Of a stretch of DNA of 64,000 bases, positions 31,518 through 39,889 are shown piece after piece. Every line of letters begins with the position of its first letter. The stretch's first letter is position 1. The DNA is from Pseudomonas iridis (GTDB lineage: Bacteria; Pseudomonadota; Gammaproteobacteria; Pseudomonadales; Pseudomonadaceae): NCBI RefSeq assembly GCF_017980685.1, contig NZ_JACXXO010000001.1, forward strand, positions 974,207 through 1,038,206, in the 5' to 3' direction. The notes below the pieces were generated by a model. It saw nothing but the letters and a program-made list of their open reading frames with translations. It was not told the DNA's origin and did no database searches. Made by a program: the position numbers and the translations under genes.

Positions 31518-33119
31518 TCAAGGCGTGGCATCCGGCAAACCGTGATGGCGTTGCCACAACGCCTGATAACGCTGTAACTCATGCTGCCAGTGTTCGTCGC
31601 TCCAACCCAGTCGCGGCTGACAGATCTGGCGGATGGCGGCGAAATAATCTTCGCCACCGCGTGGCAGCAACAGGCCCAATCGGGTGCGGCGCAGCAGCAG
31701 GTCATCAAGGTGCAGGACCATTTCTGCTTCGCAGGCAAAGGCCAGTTCCGCCCACAAGGTGTCGGTGTTGCCGACCGTGTCGTGACCCAGTTCCGTGAAC
31801 AGTTGCGCCAGCCTTGGCAGGTCCCGGCCATGCCGCCCGGCCAGACGTCGCCACTGCTGCGCGCCAAGTCCGGGGATCGCCAGCGGTGGCACGGCGGCGA
31901 ACACCGGCGCGGCGTCATCATCAAACGGCCGATCAAGCATCGCCGCGCAAGCCTTGAGTACTTCGATGGCTTGCGGGCGAAACGTCGTCAGTTTGCCGCC
32001 GGCCAGGGTCACGCAACCCGGTTCCTGCCACAGCACGTGCTCACGGGTTTCATTCGAGGGTTTGTCTTGATTCGCCCCCGCGCCACCGACCACCGGACGC
32101 ACGCCCGACCAGGTCGACAGCACATCGGCGGCAACCACTTCGGCGCCGGGGAACTGTTGCGTGCAAGCCGCCAACAAATAGTCGAGTTCTTCAGCGCTGA
32201 TGCTCGCGCTTTGATCCAGATTTTCGTGATGATCCAAATCCGTGGTGCCAACTACTGTCGCGCCTTCCCACGGAAAAACAAACACCGGTCGCCGATCACG
32301 CTCATGCAAAAAGGTGAATGCTTGAGCCACCGGCAGACGCCAGCCCGGCAACAACAAATGACTGCCGCGCAACGGGCGCAACTGCCGTGGTGCCTCGGCG
32401 GGTCGTAGCCGTTCAGCCCAGGCGCCGGTGGCCACGGCCAGCACGCCACAGCGCAATTGCAGGGACGCGCCAGCCTCGCAGTCCTCAACCTGAACCCCGC
32501 GCACGCGCCCGTCCTCACGCAGCAAATGCTCAACGCGCACGCCGTTTAGCACCACCGCACCGTCGGCCCGCGCCTCGCTCAACACACGCATCACCAGCCG
32601 CGCATCATCGGTCAGCGCATCGACAAAACAGGTGCCGCCGAGCAGTTCGGTTTCCTTCACCCCCGGCGCCAGATATCGCAGTTGCTGCGCGTCATGAAAA
32701 CGGTGGCTGCGCCGCCCGGCCAGAGCGTCGTACACCGAAAGCAAACCACCCAAAACCCGTGGCCCGGGAAAGCCGCCGCGATAGTGCGGCATCATGAAAC
32801 TCATCGGCTCGACCAGCCCCGGCGCTTCGTCGAGCAGGCGCTGACGTTCGCGCACCGAATCGCGGGTCAACCGCCATTGCCCCTTGGCGATGTAACGCAA
32901 ACCGCCATGGACCATTTTCGACGATCGGCTGGACGTGCCCCAGGCAAAATCGCGCTGCTCCAGCAGCAGGCAGCGCCAGCCACGGCGCGCGGCTTCACGC
33001 AGGATTCCGGCGCCACTGATCCCGCCGCCGATGACAATCAGATCCCAGGTTTCATCGGCCAGCGTCGGCAAAACCTGCTGGCGCCACGCGGCGTTCCAGT
33101 GCGCAGTCATGGCCGTCAT
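31518..33119 (-). CDS. FAD-dependent glycerol-3-phosphate dehydrogenase-like enzyme
   Basis: 533 residues. Dinucleotide-binding motif [20 protein letters not shown] near the start; [20 protein letters not shown] is the characteristic GlpD-type block. A C-terminal domain follows (about 400-533). Flavoproteins of this family oxidise glycerol 3-phosphate to dihydroxyacetone phosphate and feed electrons to quinone. This copy is not in a glpFKRD operon but coupled (ATGA) to an alkyl-DHAP-synthase-like oxidase and followed by an FGGY kinase, so its substrate may be a related glycerol derivative. Confidence 0.88.
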   Translation of the reverse strand: MTAMTAHWNAAWRQQVLPTLADETWDLIVIGGGISGAGILREAARRGWRCLLLEQRDFAWGTSSRSSKMVHGGLRYIAKGQWRLTRDSVRERQRLLDEAPGLVEPMSFMMPHYRGGFPGPRVLGGLLSVYDALAGRRSHRFHDAQQLRYLAPGVKETELLGGTCFVDALTDDARLVMRVLSEARADGAVVLNGVRVEHLLREDGRVRGVQVEDCEAGASLQLRCGVLAVATGAWAERLRPAEAPRQLRPLRGSHLLLPGWRLPVAQAFTFLHERDRRPVFVFPWEGATVVGTTDLDHHENLDQSASISAEELDYLLAACTQQFPGAEVVAADVLSTWSGVRPVVGGAGANQDKPSNETREHVLWQEPGCVTLAGGKLTTFRPQAIEVLKACAAMLDRPFDDDAAPVFAAVPPLAIPGLGAQQWRRLAGRHGRDLPRLAQLFTELGHDTVGNTDTLWAELAFACEAEMVLHLDDLLLRRTRLGLLLPRGGEDYFAAIRQICQPRLGWSDEHWQHELQRYQALWQRHHGLPDATP

Positions 33120-34711
33120 TCCGGCAACAGCGTGCCGGGGTTGAGGCGCCCGGCCGGATCGAAGTGCCGGCTCAGCGCCTGCAAGGTGTCCATCGCCAGC
33201 GCGCCTTTCTCGCGCAGCAGGTACGGCGCGTGATCCTTGCCCACGCCGTGCTGGTGACTGATGGTACCGTGGTTGTCGACGATGGTCTGGCTGGCCGCGT
33301 GCTTGAGCGCCTGCCAGCGCGCCAGCGTCGCGGGGTAATCCGCCGCAGGACGAAACACGTAGGTGGTGTAGATGCTCGAACCCTCGCCGTAAACGTGGGA
33401 CAGGTGAGTGAACACATGCACCCGCTCGCCTTCAGCGGCCAAGGCATCGCGCAGGCTGTTTTCGATGAGGGTGAGCAGGTTGTCGACATTGCTCCAGTCG
33501 GTGGCGGTTTCGAGGGTGTCGACCACGTAACCGGCGTTCCACAGGTTCTCGCGCAGGTAGGGGAAACGGAAGCGATTCTGTGCCCATTTCTTGCCGAGCA
33601 AGGTGCCGGTGAATACGCCGCCAAAGGCTTTGAGATGCTGCCGCGCTTGCCTGAGCGACAGCGCATTTTGCCGACGATTGCCGGTCACGCCGAAGGTCAG
33701 CAGGCACTTGCCCTCGCCTGCTCCACGCAGGCTCAGGTACTTTTCCAGCCAGGCAATTTGCTGCGGATGGCCGGCCAACGCCAGTTGCGTTTCGGTCTCC
33801 ACCGCGTTGGACAGGCGCAACATCGACAGCGGCACCCGCGCCTGAGCCAATTGGCGGATGGCTTGCAGCGCTTTGCTCCAGCTCGGCAGAAAAACGCCGT
33901 AGAAACGTTCATCGGCGGGCAGTGCACTGACCCGCACCTTGACCTCGGAAATGATCCCGAAACGGCCCTCGCAGCCCAGCACCACTTCACGCAGATCAGG
34001 GCCGGCGGCCGAGGCCGGGAACGTGGGGATTTGCAGTGGGCCGGCGAACGTTTCCAGCGTGCCCCCGGCGAACAATTGCTCGATCCGCCCATAACGCAGC
34101 GATTGCTGGCCGCTGGAACGGCTGGCGACCCAGCCGCCCAAGGTCGACAGCTCCCACGACTGCGGAAAATGCCCCAGCGTATAACCCCGTGCCCGCAGCT
34201 GACTTTCCACCTGCGGACCACTGGCACCGGGGCCGAAAGTCGCCAACAGGCTGTGTTCATCAAGGTCGATCAGACGATTCATCCGCGCCAGCGACACCGT
34301 CACCACCGGCCGCGCGGAATCCGGCGGGTTGATGTGCCCGGCCACCGACGTGCCGCCGCCGTAAGGAATCAGGCACAGGTCCTGTTCATGGGCGAGCCCC
34401 AGCAATTGGCGAATCTGCTCGGCTGTCTCGGGGAATGCCACCGCATCGGGATAATGGCCCAATGTGCCTTCGCGTAACGCCAGCCAATCCGGCAGGCTCT
34501 GGCCGCGAGCGTGCAGTAACCGGTCATGAGCGTCGACGCTGTACAACGTGTGAGCCCGCAACCGCGATTCAGGCACGCGGACCAGCGCTGTTTCCAGCGT
34601 CGCATCGGGCAGCGCTCGACCGTCGCCCAACCGTTCGGCGAGAAAACTCGCGCCCTGGGCCGGCAGTTCGACCACCGTGGTTGCATCTCCCCAGCCGTTC
34701 CAGCGTCGCAT
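33116..34711 (-). CDS. FAD-linked oxidase, alkyl-DHAP synthase-like
   Basis: 531 residues. FAD-binding PCMH domain: LCLIPYGGGTSVAGHINPPD and GWVASRSSGQQSLRYGRIEQ. The C-terminal half includes the cap domain, with VHVFTHLSHVYGEGSSIY and DNHGTISHQHGVGKDHAPYL. The latter His-rich segment matches the active-site region of alkyldihydroxyacetonephosphate synthases, which exchange an acyl for an alkyl chain in ether-lipid synthesis. Bacterial relatives may work in that or in ether-lipid breakdown. First gene of a three-gene minus operon. Confidence 0.82.
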   Translation of the reverse strand: MRRWNGWGDATTVVELPAQGASFLAERLGDGRALPDATLETALVRVPESRLRAHTLYSVDAHDRLLHARGQSLPDWLALREGTLGHYPDAVAFPETAEQIRQLLGLAHEQDLCLIPYGGGTSVAGHINPPDSARPVVTVSLARMNRLIDLDEHSLLATFGPGASGPQVESQLRARGYTLGHFPQSWELSTLGGWVASRSSGQQSLRYGRIEQLFAGGTLETFAGPLQIPTFPASAAGPDLREVVLGCEGRFGIISEVKVRVSALPADERFYGVFLPSWSKALQAIRQLAQARVPLSMLRLSNAVETETQLALAGHPQQIAWLEKYLSLRGAGEGKCLLTFGVTGNRRQNALSLRQARQHLKAFGGVFTGTLLGKKWAQNRFRFPYLRENLWNAGYVVDTLETATDWSNVDNLLTLIENSLRDALAAEGERVHVFTHLSHVYGEGSSIYTTYVFRPAADYPATLARWQALKHAASQTIVDNHGTISHQHGVGKDHAPYLLREKGALAMDTLQALSRHFDPAGRLNPGTLLPE

Positions 34712-34920
34712 GCGTGTGTCCTTTTTCGGTTCTTATCAGCGATATTTCAGGCGTCCATACTAGTCGGCGGCCGAAAAGTGTCACGGTCGCATCCGGCCAG
34801 TTCGTGTAGCCAATTGAGTCAAACGTCGCGCAAGCGTCAGCCATTTACTTTAGCCGTGGTTTCAAATTACCTTTCAGGCATTCATCCGCTCATACCCGCT
34901 TTGATCAAGGGAATACGATC

Positions 34921-35937
34921 ATGCAATCGCTCGGCTTCACCTCCGTTCCGCCGCTGCTCAAGTACCTGCGCCATGCCGAGCAACTGGGCATGGCCATCGA
35001 GCCTGCGTTGGCGGCGGCCGGGTTGCAGGCGCAGCAGCTGAGCGACAACACCCTGCGCTTGCCGGGTGAGGCGCATGAAAAGTTGCTCGATTATTTCTGC
35101 GAGCACTCGGGCGATCCGCTGTTCGGGCTCAACGCCGCGAATTTTGTGCTGCCCAATTCATGGAGTGTGCTCGGTTACATCACCATGAACTGCGCGACCC
35201 TGGGCGATGCGATGAGCCGCATCATGCCGTTCGAGAAACTGGTGGGCGACATGGGCGTCAGCCGCGCCGAGGTGCAGGATGGCCAAGTACACCTGATCTG
35301 GACCTGCCGTTATCAGCGCCCACGGATTCGTCGGCATCTGGTGGAAAACGTCCTCGGTTCGTGGCTGCAATATGCGCGCTGGATTGCTGATACGCAGATG
35401 TCGCCAGCGGCAGTCTGGCTGGAACATTCGTGCCCAGACGAGGTGACGCTGGCGCAGTACGAAGCGTTTTTCGATTGCCCGGTGCTGTTCGATCAGCCGT
35501 ATTCAGCGTTGATTGTGCCGCCGGCGTATTTGCAGTTGCCCTTGCGTCAGGCCGATGCGCAATTGCTGCGCACGCTGGAAGAGCATGCGATGGGTTTGAT
35601 GGCGACCCTGGAGGATGCGTCGCTTGCGCAACAGGTGAAGAGCATTTTGCGTCAGTTGCTCAAGGAGGGCCTGCCGCGCAAGGAGCAGGTGGCCGAGCAC
35701 CTTGCCGTGTCGGTGCGCACGTTGCAGCGGCAATTGCATCAGGCGGGCACGTCTTATCAGCAAATTCTGGATGATCTGCGGCAGGAGTTGGCTGAGCACT
35801 ATCTGTTGAACAGCACGTTGCCGATTCAGGACATTGCGCAGTATTTGGGGTTTACCGAACCGAGGTCGTTTCATCGCACGTTCAAGAGCCGGCGCGGGAT
35901 GCCGCCAGGGGAGTTTCGGCAGACGCATCGGGGGTGA
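34921..35937 (+). CDS. AraC-family regulator with arabinose-type ligand domain
   Basis: 338 residues. N-terminal ligand domain of the Arabinose_bd type (residues about 20-210) and a C-terminal double HTH (EQVAEHLAVSVRTLQRQLHQ, then IQDIAQYLGFTEPRSFHRTF). It is divergent from the oxidase/dehydrogenase/kinase operon, so it most likely controls that operon in response to a substrate or intermediate. The two start codons are 209 bases apart, leaving room for a shared control region. Confidence 0.9.
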   Translation: MQSLGFTSVPPLLKYLRHAEQLGMAIEPALAAAGLQAQQLSDNTLRLPGEAHEKLLDYFCEHSGDPLFGLNAANFVLPNSWSVLGYITMNCATLGDAMSRIMPFEKLVGDMGVSRAEVQDGQVHLIWTCRYQRPRIRRHLVENVLGSWLQYARWIADTQMSPAAVWLEHSCPDEVTLAQYEAFFDCPVLFDQPYSALIVPPAYLQLPLRQADAQLLRTLEEHAMGLMATLEDASLAQQVKSILRQLLKEGLPRKEQVAEHLAVSVRTLQRQLHQAGTSYQQILDDLRQELAEHYLLNSTLPIQDIAQYLGFTEPRSFHRTFKSRRGMPPGEFRQTHRG

Positions 35938-35948
35938 TTGCGCGGGCC

Positions 35949-36042
35949 TCATCGCTGGCAAGCCAGCTCCCACAGGTTTCTCGGTGAACCACAAATTCTG
36001 TGTACGACTCGGTCACTGTGGGAGCTGGCTTGCCAGCGATGG
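35949..36042. repeat. REP pair (GTGGGAGCTGGCTTGCCAGC type)
   Basis: CATCGCTGGCAAGCCAGCTC and its inverse complement, separated by about 40 bases, directly downstream of the AraC gene. The remaining sequence up to 36240 has no gene I can support. Confidence 0.85.
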
Positions 36043-36253
36043 CGTCAGTGGCCGCACCAAAAAACCGACAGGCAAATCCCCAATTTCCGATCGCAATAAA
36101 CATCTTTTAGCGCAGACGTTTAAGGACACTCAGCGTTACGCGAAACCACCCACAAATCCTTGCGCCACTGCCTACGCCTAAGCCAGAATCCGCCGGCTTG
36201 TGCGCCCTGGAGCCTATCGGTAACTTGATTCCGTCACTGATTTCCAGTGATCG

Positions 36254-36448
36254 GGTTTAGTAGCCCGGCATGTTTGGGGCGTATAGCTCATCAGATCGAC
36301 AGGCCTTGCCTGAACATTATGGTGGCTGTGCGCAGGGCGCCTTCGGGCGCGCCGGTTTCCCAGATCCCCGGTCTACTAACCTGCGCACAGCTGCCTCCTC
36401 TTCTTTTAGTAGAGAAGCGTTGGCCAGCCCTCAATGAGGATCTGGTAA
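36254..36448 (+). ncRNA. Structured leader upstream of a DUF6124 gene
   Basis: Segment 1 GGTTTAGTAG (36254-36263) can pair with 1' CTACTAACC (36373-36381). Segment 2 GCTGTGCGCAG (36325-36335) pairs perfectly with 2' CTGCGCACAGC (36381-36391). The hairpin GCGCC-TTCG-GGCGC (36337-36350) lies inside. The order 1-2-1'-2' makes helices 1 and 2 cross, so they form a pseudoknot or alternate. A second TTTAGTAG (36414-36421) nearer the gene could compete for 1'. I recall similar sequences in front of other DUF6124 genes in Pseudomonas, unchecked here. Confidence 0.55.
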
Positions 36449-36814
36449 ATGTTCAAAGTAACGCCAAACCCGCCGGTCACCGACCCGGCCTCGCCCTACG
36501 AATCCCCCGATTCAAAGAAACTCCACGAAGCCGCCGAGCGCGCCCTCGACCACTACCTCGGCCCACCAACCGCCGAAATCATGGCCGCGCCTTACAAACC
36601 CAACGCGCTGTACATGGCCAGCCCCGAGTCCGATAACGAATCCCTGCTGGTGAATGCCAGTGAAACGCTCGGCTCGGCCACCGTCATGCTTCAAAACCAC
36701 GTCGCAATGGTGGAAGGCACCCACCGCAAAACCCTGCAAGGCATCGCGCAGGTGGTGATGCTGGCAGAGCTGGCGGTTAACCGAGTGCTGGACAGATTAG
36801 TGCCGACCGAGTAG
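36449..36814 (+). CDS. DUF6124 family protein
   Basis: 121 residues (MFKVTPNPPVTDPASPYESP...). The N-terminal PNPP...SPYESPDSKKLHEAAERALD block and the helical C-terminal half (LLVNASETLGSATVMLQNHV; GIAQVVMLAELAVNRVLDRL) are the hallmarks of DUF6124, a family present in many copies in P. fluorescens-group genomes. Function unknown. Preceded by a structured leader and followed by a strong terminator, so it is its own transcription unit. Confidence 0.9.
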   Translation: MFKVTPNPPVTDPASPYESPDSKKLHEAAERALDHYLGPPTAEIMAAPYKPNALYMASPESDNESLLVNASETLGSATVMLQNHVAMVEGTHRKTLQGIAQVVMLAELAVNRVLDRLVPTE

Positions 36815-36818
36815 CGAA

Positions 36819-36863
36819 AAAGCCCGCTGGCAGACCGTAGTGGTTGGGCAGCGGGCTTTTTTG
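36819..36863 (+). terminator. Rho-independent terminator
   Basis: AGCCCGCTG (36821-36829) and CAGCGGGCT (36849-36857) form a nine-pair stem with a 19-base loop and a TTTTTTGTTT tail. Confidence 0.88.
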
Positions 36864-36880
36864 TTTGGCTTGCGATTTTT

Positions 36881-37058
36881 ACCCTCACCCCAGCCCTCTC
36901 CCGGAGGGAGAGGGGGCCGACCGAGGTGTCTGGCGTTTTACGTCGACCTGACCGTCCGAGTCGATTATGGATTCAGCAAAGCAGATTCAGGTCGGCGTAT
37001 GACTCAAGCATCCCCCAATCAGTCCCCTCTCCCTCCGGGAGAGGGTTAGGGTGAGGGG
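36881..37058. repeat. Inverted pair of CCCTCTCCCGGAGGGAGAGGG-type repeats
   Basis: CCCTCACCCCAGCCCTCTCC and following GGAGGGAGAGGG (36882-36914) face an inverse complement, TCCGGGAGAGGGTTAGGGTG and neighbours (about 37022-37058). Each arm is also self-complementary. The repeat is common between genes in Pseudomonas and other GC-rich bacteria. A frame of 70 codons inside is an artefact of it. Confidence 0.85.
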
Positions 37059-37067
37059 CTCTTCAGC

Positions 37068-37433
37068 TCAAACACAAATCGCATTGGTAAACACCAACCG
37101 ATTCCCAAACGGGTCGGCAATAGTCATGTCCTGGCTACCCCACGGCGTCGCCTGAATCTGCGGATGGGAGAACTTGTATTCCTTGGCCACCAATTGCTGC
37201 TGAAACGCCTCAAGTTCATCGGTCTCGATGCGCAACGCCGAACCCGGCGAGGCATCGCCATGATGCTCGGATAAATGCAGCACGCATTCGCCACGCGACA
37301 CCTGCAGATACAACGGGAAGTTCGCTTCGAAACGATGCTGCCAGTCGATCTTGAAGCCGAGGAAGTCGACGTAGAATTCTACGGCTTTGGCTTCATCGAA
37401 AATCCGCAGGATCGGGGTGGTTTTGCCGAAGCT
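37068..37433 (-). CDS. Glyoxalase/bleomycin-resistance superfamily (VOC) protein
   Basis: 121 residues from ATG 37433 with GGGAGC upstream; a longer frame is unsupported. Two beta-alpha-beta-beta-beta modules: ILRIFDEAKAVEFYVDFLGF and MTIADPFGNRLVF. Metal-site candidates are His52-region residues (VLHLSEHHGD) and a C-terminal Glu/Asp. This subfamily includes bleomycin-resistance-like binding proteins. Substrate unknown. Confidence 0.85.
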   Translation of the reverse strand, partial: SFGKTTPILRIFDEAKAVEFYVDFLGFKIDWQHRFEANFPLYLQVSRGECVLHLSEHHGDASPGSALRIETDELEAFQQQLVAKEYKFSHPQIQATPWGSQDMTIADPFGNRLVFTNAICV

Positions 37434-37554
37434 CATGGGTTGCTCCCTGACTGGTTGGCCCAAGAGTGTAGCCGGGCTGGATGTCAGCACTTCGGCTTGA
37501 TGATGGTTTTCTTTAGTCGCAATGTGCCACTACTGTGACGCACTGCGCGAAACG

Positions 37555-39012
37555 TCAACGAAAGCCGTCGCGCAAATCGCCCTGGCGCGCAAGAAACCGC
37601 CCTTCCCTTCGACCATTCGCCTGACCATCGCTGTAACTCAAAACGCCGTTGATCCACACCCCGTCAATCCCCTGCGCCGCCCGTTGCGGATCATGAAAAT
37701 CAGCAACATCGCGCACGGTCGCCGGATCGAATAACACCAGATCCGCCCAGTTTCCTTCGCGAATCTCGCCTCTTTCCTTCAAGCCAAACCGCGCCGCTGA
37801 CAGACCGGTCATCTTGTGCACCGCCGTGTGCAGCGGAAACAGTCCGACGTCACGACTGAAATGTCCAAGTACCCGTGGGAAAGCGCCCCACAGGCGTGGA
37901 TGCGGGAACGGGTCTTCCGGCAGTCCGTCAGAACCCACCATCGACAACGGATGGGCGAGGATTCTTCGTACATCCGCCTCGTCCATGCCGTAGTACACCG
38001 CGCCCGCCGGTTGCAGGCGTTTGGCAGCCTCGAGCAGCGGCAGTTTCCATTCGGCGGCGATGTCGATCAGTTCGCGACCGCTGACTTGCGGGTGCGGCGT
38101 CGACCAAGTGATGGTGATGCGGTGGGCGTCGGTGACTTGTTTCAGATCCAGCGTCGAGGAACTCGCCGCATACGGATAGCAATCGCAGCCGACCGGATGG
38201 GTTTTCGCTGCCTCTTCCAGTGAGGCGAGCAACTGCGGACTGCGCCCCCAGTTGCCGACACCGGCACACTTGAGGTGGGAAATGATCACTGGCGACCTGG
38301 CGTGGCGCCCGATCTGAAATGCCTCATCCATCGCCTCCAGCACCGGGGCAAATTCGCTGCGTAGATGAGTGGTGTACACCGCGCCGAATGCCGTCAGTTC
38401 TTCGGTCAGTTGCATGACTTCATCGGTGGAGGCGCTATAGGCACTGGCGTAGGCCAGACCTGTGGATAAACCAAGTGCGCCAGCCTCAAGACTCTCGCGC
38501 AACTGCTCGCGCATCGCGGTGATTTCGGCAGGGGTTGCGGTGCGAAACAGGTCGTCGAGATGATTGCTGCGCAGCGCCGTGTGACCGACCAACGCGGCAA
38601 CGTTCAACGTAGTGTTGGCCGCTTCGACCGCCGCGCGGTAATCGCTGAAGCGTGGATAAACAAACGCCGCTGCGGTGCCGAGCAGGTTCATCGGGTCCGG
38701 CGGATTGCCTTTCAAACTGACCGGCGAAGCGCTGATCCCGCAGTTGCCGACAATCACCGTGGTCACGCCTTGGCTGAGTTTTGGCAGCATCTCTGGCTGA
38801 CGGATGACCACGGTGTCGTCGTGGGTGTGCACGTCGATAAAACCCGGCGCCAGCACGCGGCCGGCAGCGTCGATTGCTTCGGTGGCCTGGGCATCGCGCA
38901 GGTCGCCGATGCGCTCGATTCGACCGTTGAGAATCGCCACGTCAGCGCGATAGCCGGGTGTATTGCTGCCATCGATGATCAGGGCGTTGCGAATCAGGGT
39001 GTCGTACAGCAT
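37555..39012 (-). CDS. N-acyl-D-amino-acid deacylase (D-aminoacylase)
   Basis: 485 residues from ATG 39012. Amidohydrolase fold: FIDVHTHDDTVVI metal site, a catalytic-region GNCGISASP with the zinc-binding Cys, HLRSEF and IISHLKCAG with metal His, and MVGSDGLPED near the end, a standard set for D-aminoacylases. It releases free D-amino acids from N-acyl forms. It is the last gene of an operon with a RpiR regulator and a GntP transporter, so these probably import the compound, sense it and cleave it. Gap to the RpiR gene is one base. Confidence 0.93.
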   Translation of the reverse strand: MLYDTLIRNALIIDGSNTPGYRADVAILNGRIERIGDLRDAQATEAIDAAGRVLAPGFIDVHTHDDTVVIRQPEMLPKLSQGVTTVIVGNCGISASPVSLKGNPPDPMNLLGTAAAFVYPRFSDYRAAVEAANTTLNVAALVGHTALRSNHLDDLFRTATPAEITAMREQLRESLEAGALGLSTGLAYASAYSASTDEVMQLTEELTAFGAVYTTHLRSEFAPVLEAMDEAFQIGRHARSPVIISHLKCAGVGNWGRSPQLLASLEEAAKTHPVGCDCYPYAASSSTLDLKQVTDAHRITITWSTPHPQVSGRELIDIAAEWKLPLLEAAKRLQPAGAVYYGMDEADVRRILAHPLSMVGSDGLPEDPFPHPRLWGAFPRVLGHFSRDVGLFPLHTAVHKMTGLSAARFGLKERGEIREGNWADLVLFDPATVRDVADFHDPQRAAQGIDGVWINGVLSYSDGQANGRREGRFLARQGDLRDGFR

Positions 39013-39013
39013 G

Positions 39014-39874
39014 TCAGTCTCCCAGCGGCAGGTGATCGTCGCCGCCACGGTATTCGTCGAGAGCGAGTTTGATGCGCCGCAGACGTTCTTGATTGTCTTC
39101 AGGACTGGCCAAGGCCAGCTCGGTCGCGAGCACGTCGATGGCGAGCAACATGCCGTAACGCGCCGCCGTCGGTTTGTAGATGAACGAGGTTTCTGCGCCT
39201 TGCAGCGGCAGGACGATGTCGGCCAGTTCCGCCAGTGGCGAATCGGCGCGAGTGATGGCGAGGATGCGCGCGCCGTAGTTGCGCGCCAGTTCGACGGTCT
39301 CCAGCAGCTCCGGGGTGATGCCGGTCAGCGAGCAGACGATGACGACCTGTTCGGCGTTGAGGCTGGCGGCGGTGACTCGCATCATCACCGCGTCATGGCA
39401 GACCGCAATCGGATAGCCGAGCCGTACCAGACGCACCTGCAATTCATCGCTGCACAGGGTCGAGCAGCCGCCCATGCCGAAGGCGTGGATCATCCGCGCC
39501 TGGCCAAGCAGTTTTACCGCATCAGCGAAACGCGATTCATCGAACCCGGCCAAGTGCTGACGCAGGGTGGTTTCGATATCGCCGACAATCTGCCCGTAAA
39601 ACGCCGACTGTTCAGGCGTGCCCGCCGGGTCGAGAAAACGACTGCCCACGCCGCTGGCCTGGGCCAGTTGCAGGCGCAGATCACGCAGGTCGCGGCAACC
39701 GACGGTACGGGCAAATCGCGACAGCGTGGCGGTGCTGACTTCCGCTCGTTGCGCCAGCTCTTCAAGGCTGGCGGAGGCGGCAAAGCCGACGTCGTCGAGC
39801 ATCAAACGGGCGATGCGGCCCTCGCCGGCGCTGAAGGAATCCTGACGGGCGCGGATCTGGTAGAGGATGTCCAA
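39014..39874 (-). CDS. RpiR/MurR-family transcriptional regulator
   Basis: 286 residues. N-terminal HTH (ASLEELAQRAEVSTATLSRF) and C-terminal SIS sugar-isomerase-like domain (MIHAFGMGGCSTLCSDELQV, VVIVCSLTGITPELLETVEL). Such regulators respond to phosphorylated sugars or amino-sugar derivatives. It lies between the transporter and deacylase genes on the same strand, so it regulates this operon; effector unknown. Confidence 0.92.
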   Translation of the reverse strand: MDILYQIRARQDSFSAGEGRIARLMLDDVGFAASASLEELAQRAEVSTATLSRFARTVGCRDLRDLRLQLAQASGVGSRFLDPAGTPEQSAFYGQIVGDIETTLRQHLAGFDESRFADAVKLLGQARMIHAFGMGGCSTLCSDELQVRLVRLGYPIAVCHDAVMMRVTAASLNAEQVVIVCSLTGITPELLETVELARNYGARILAITRADSPLAELADIVLPLQGAETSFIYKPTAARYGMLLAIDVLATELALASPEDNQERLRRIKLALDEYRGGDDHLPLGD

Positions 39875-39889
39875 GGCGGCGGGCTCCGG

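Noticed and set aside
33164..34477. Plus-strand frame of 437 codons opposite the alkyl-DHAP-synthase-like gene
   Set aside because: Shadow; the minus-strand product has FAD-binding and active-site motifs.
36840..37049. 70-codon frame after the DUF6124 gene
   Set aside because: Lies mostly in the inverted GGGAGAGGG repeat and has no ribosome binding site.
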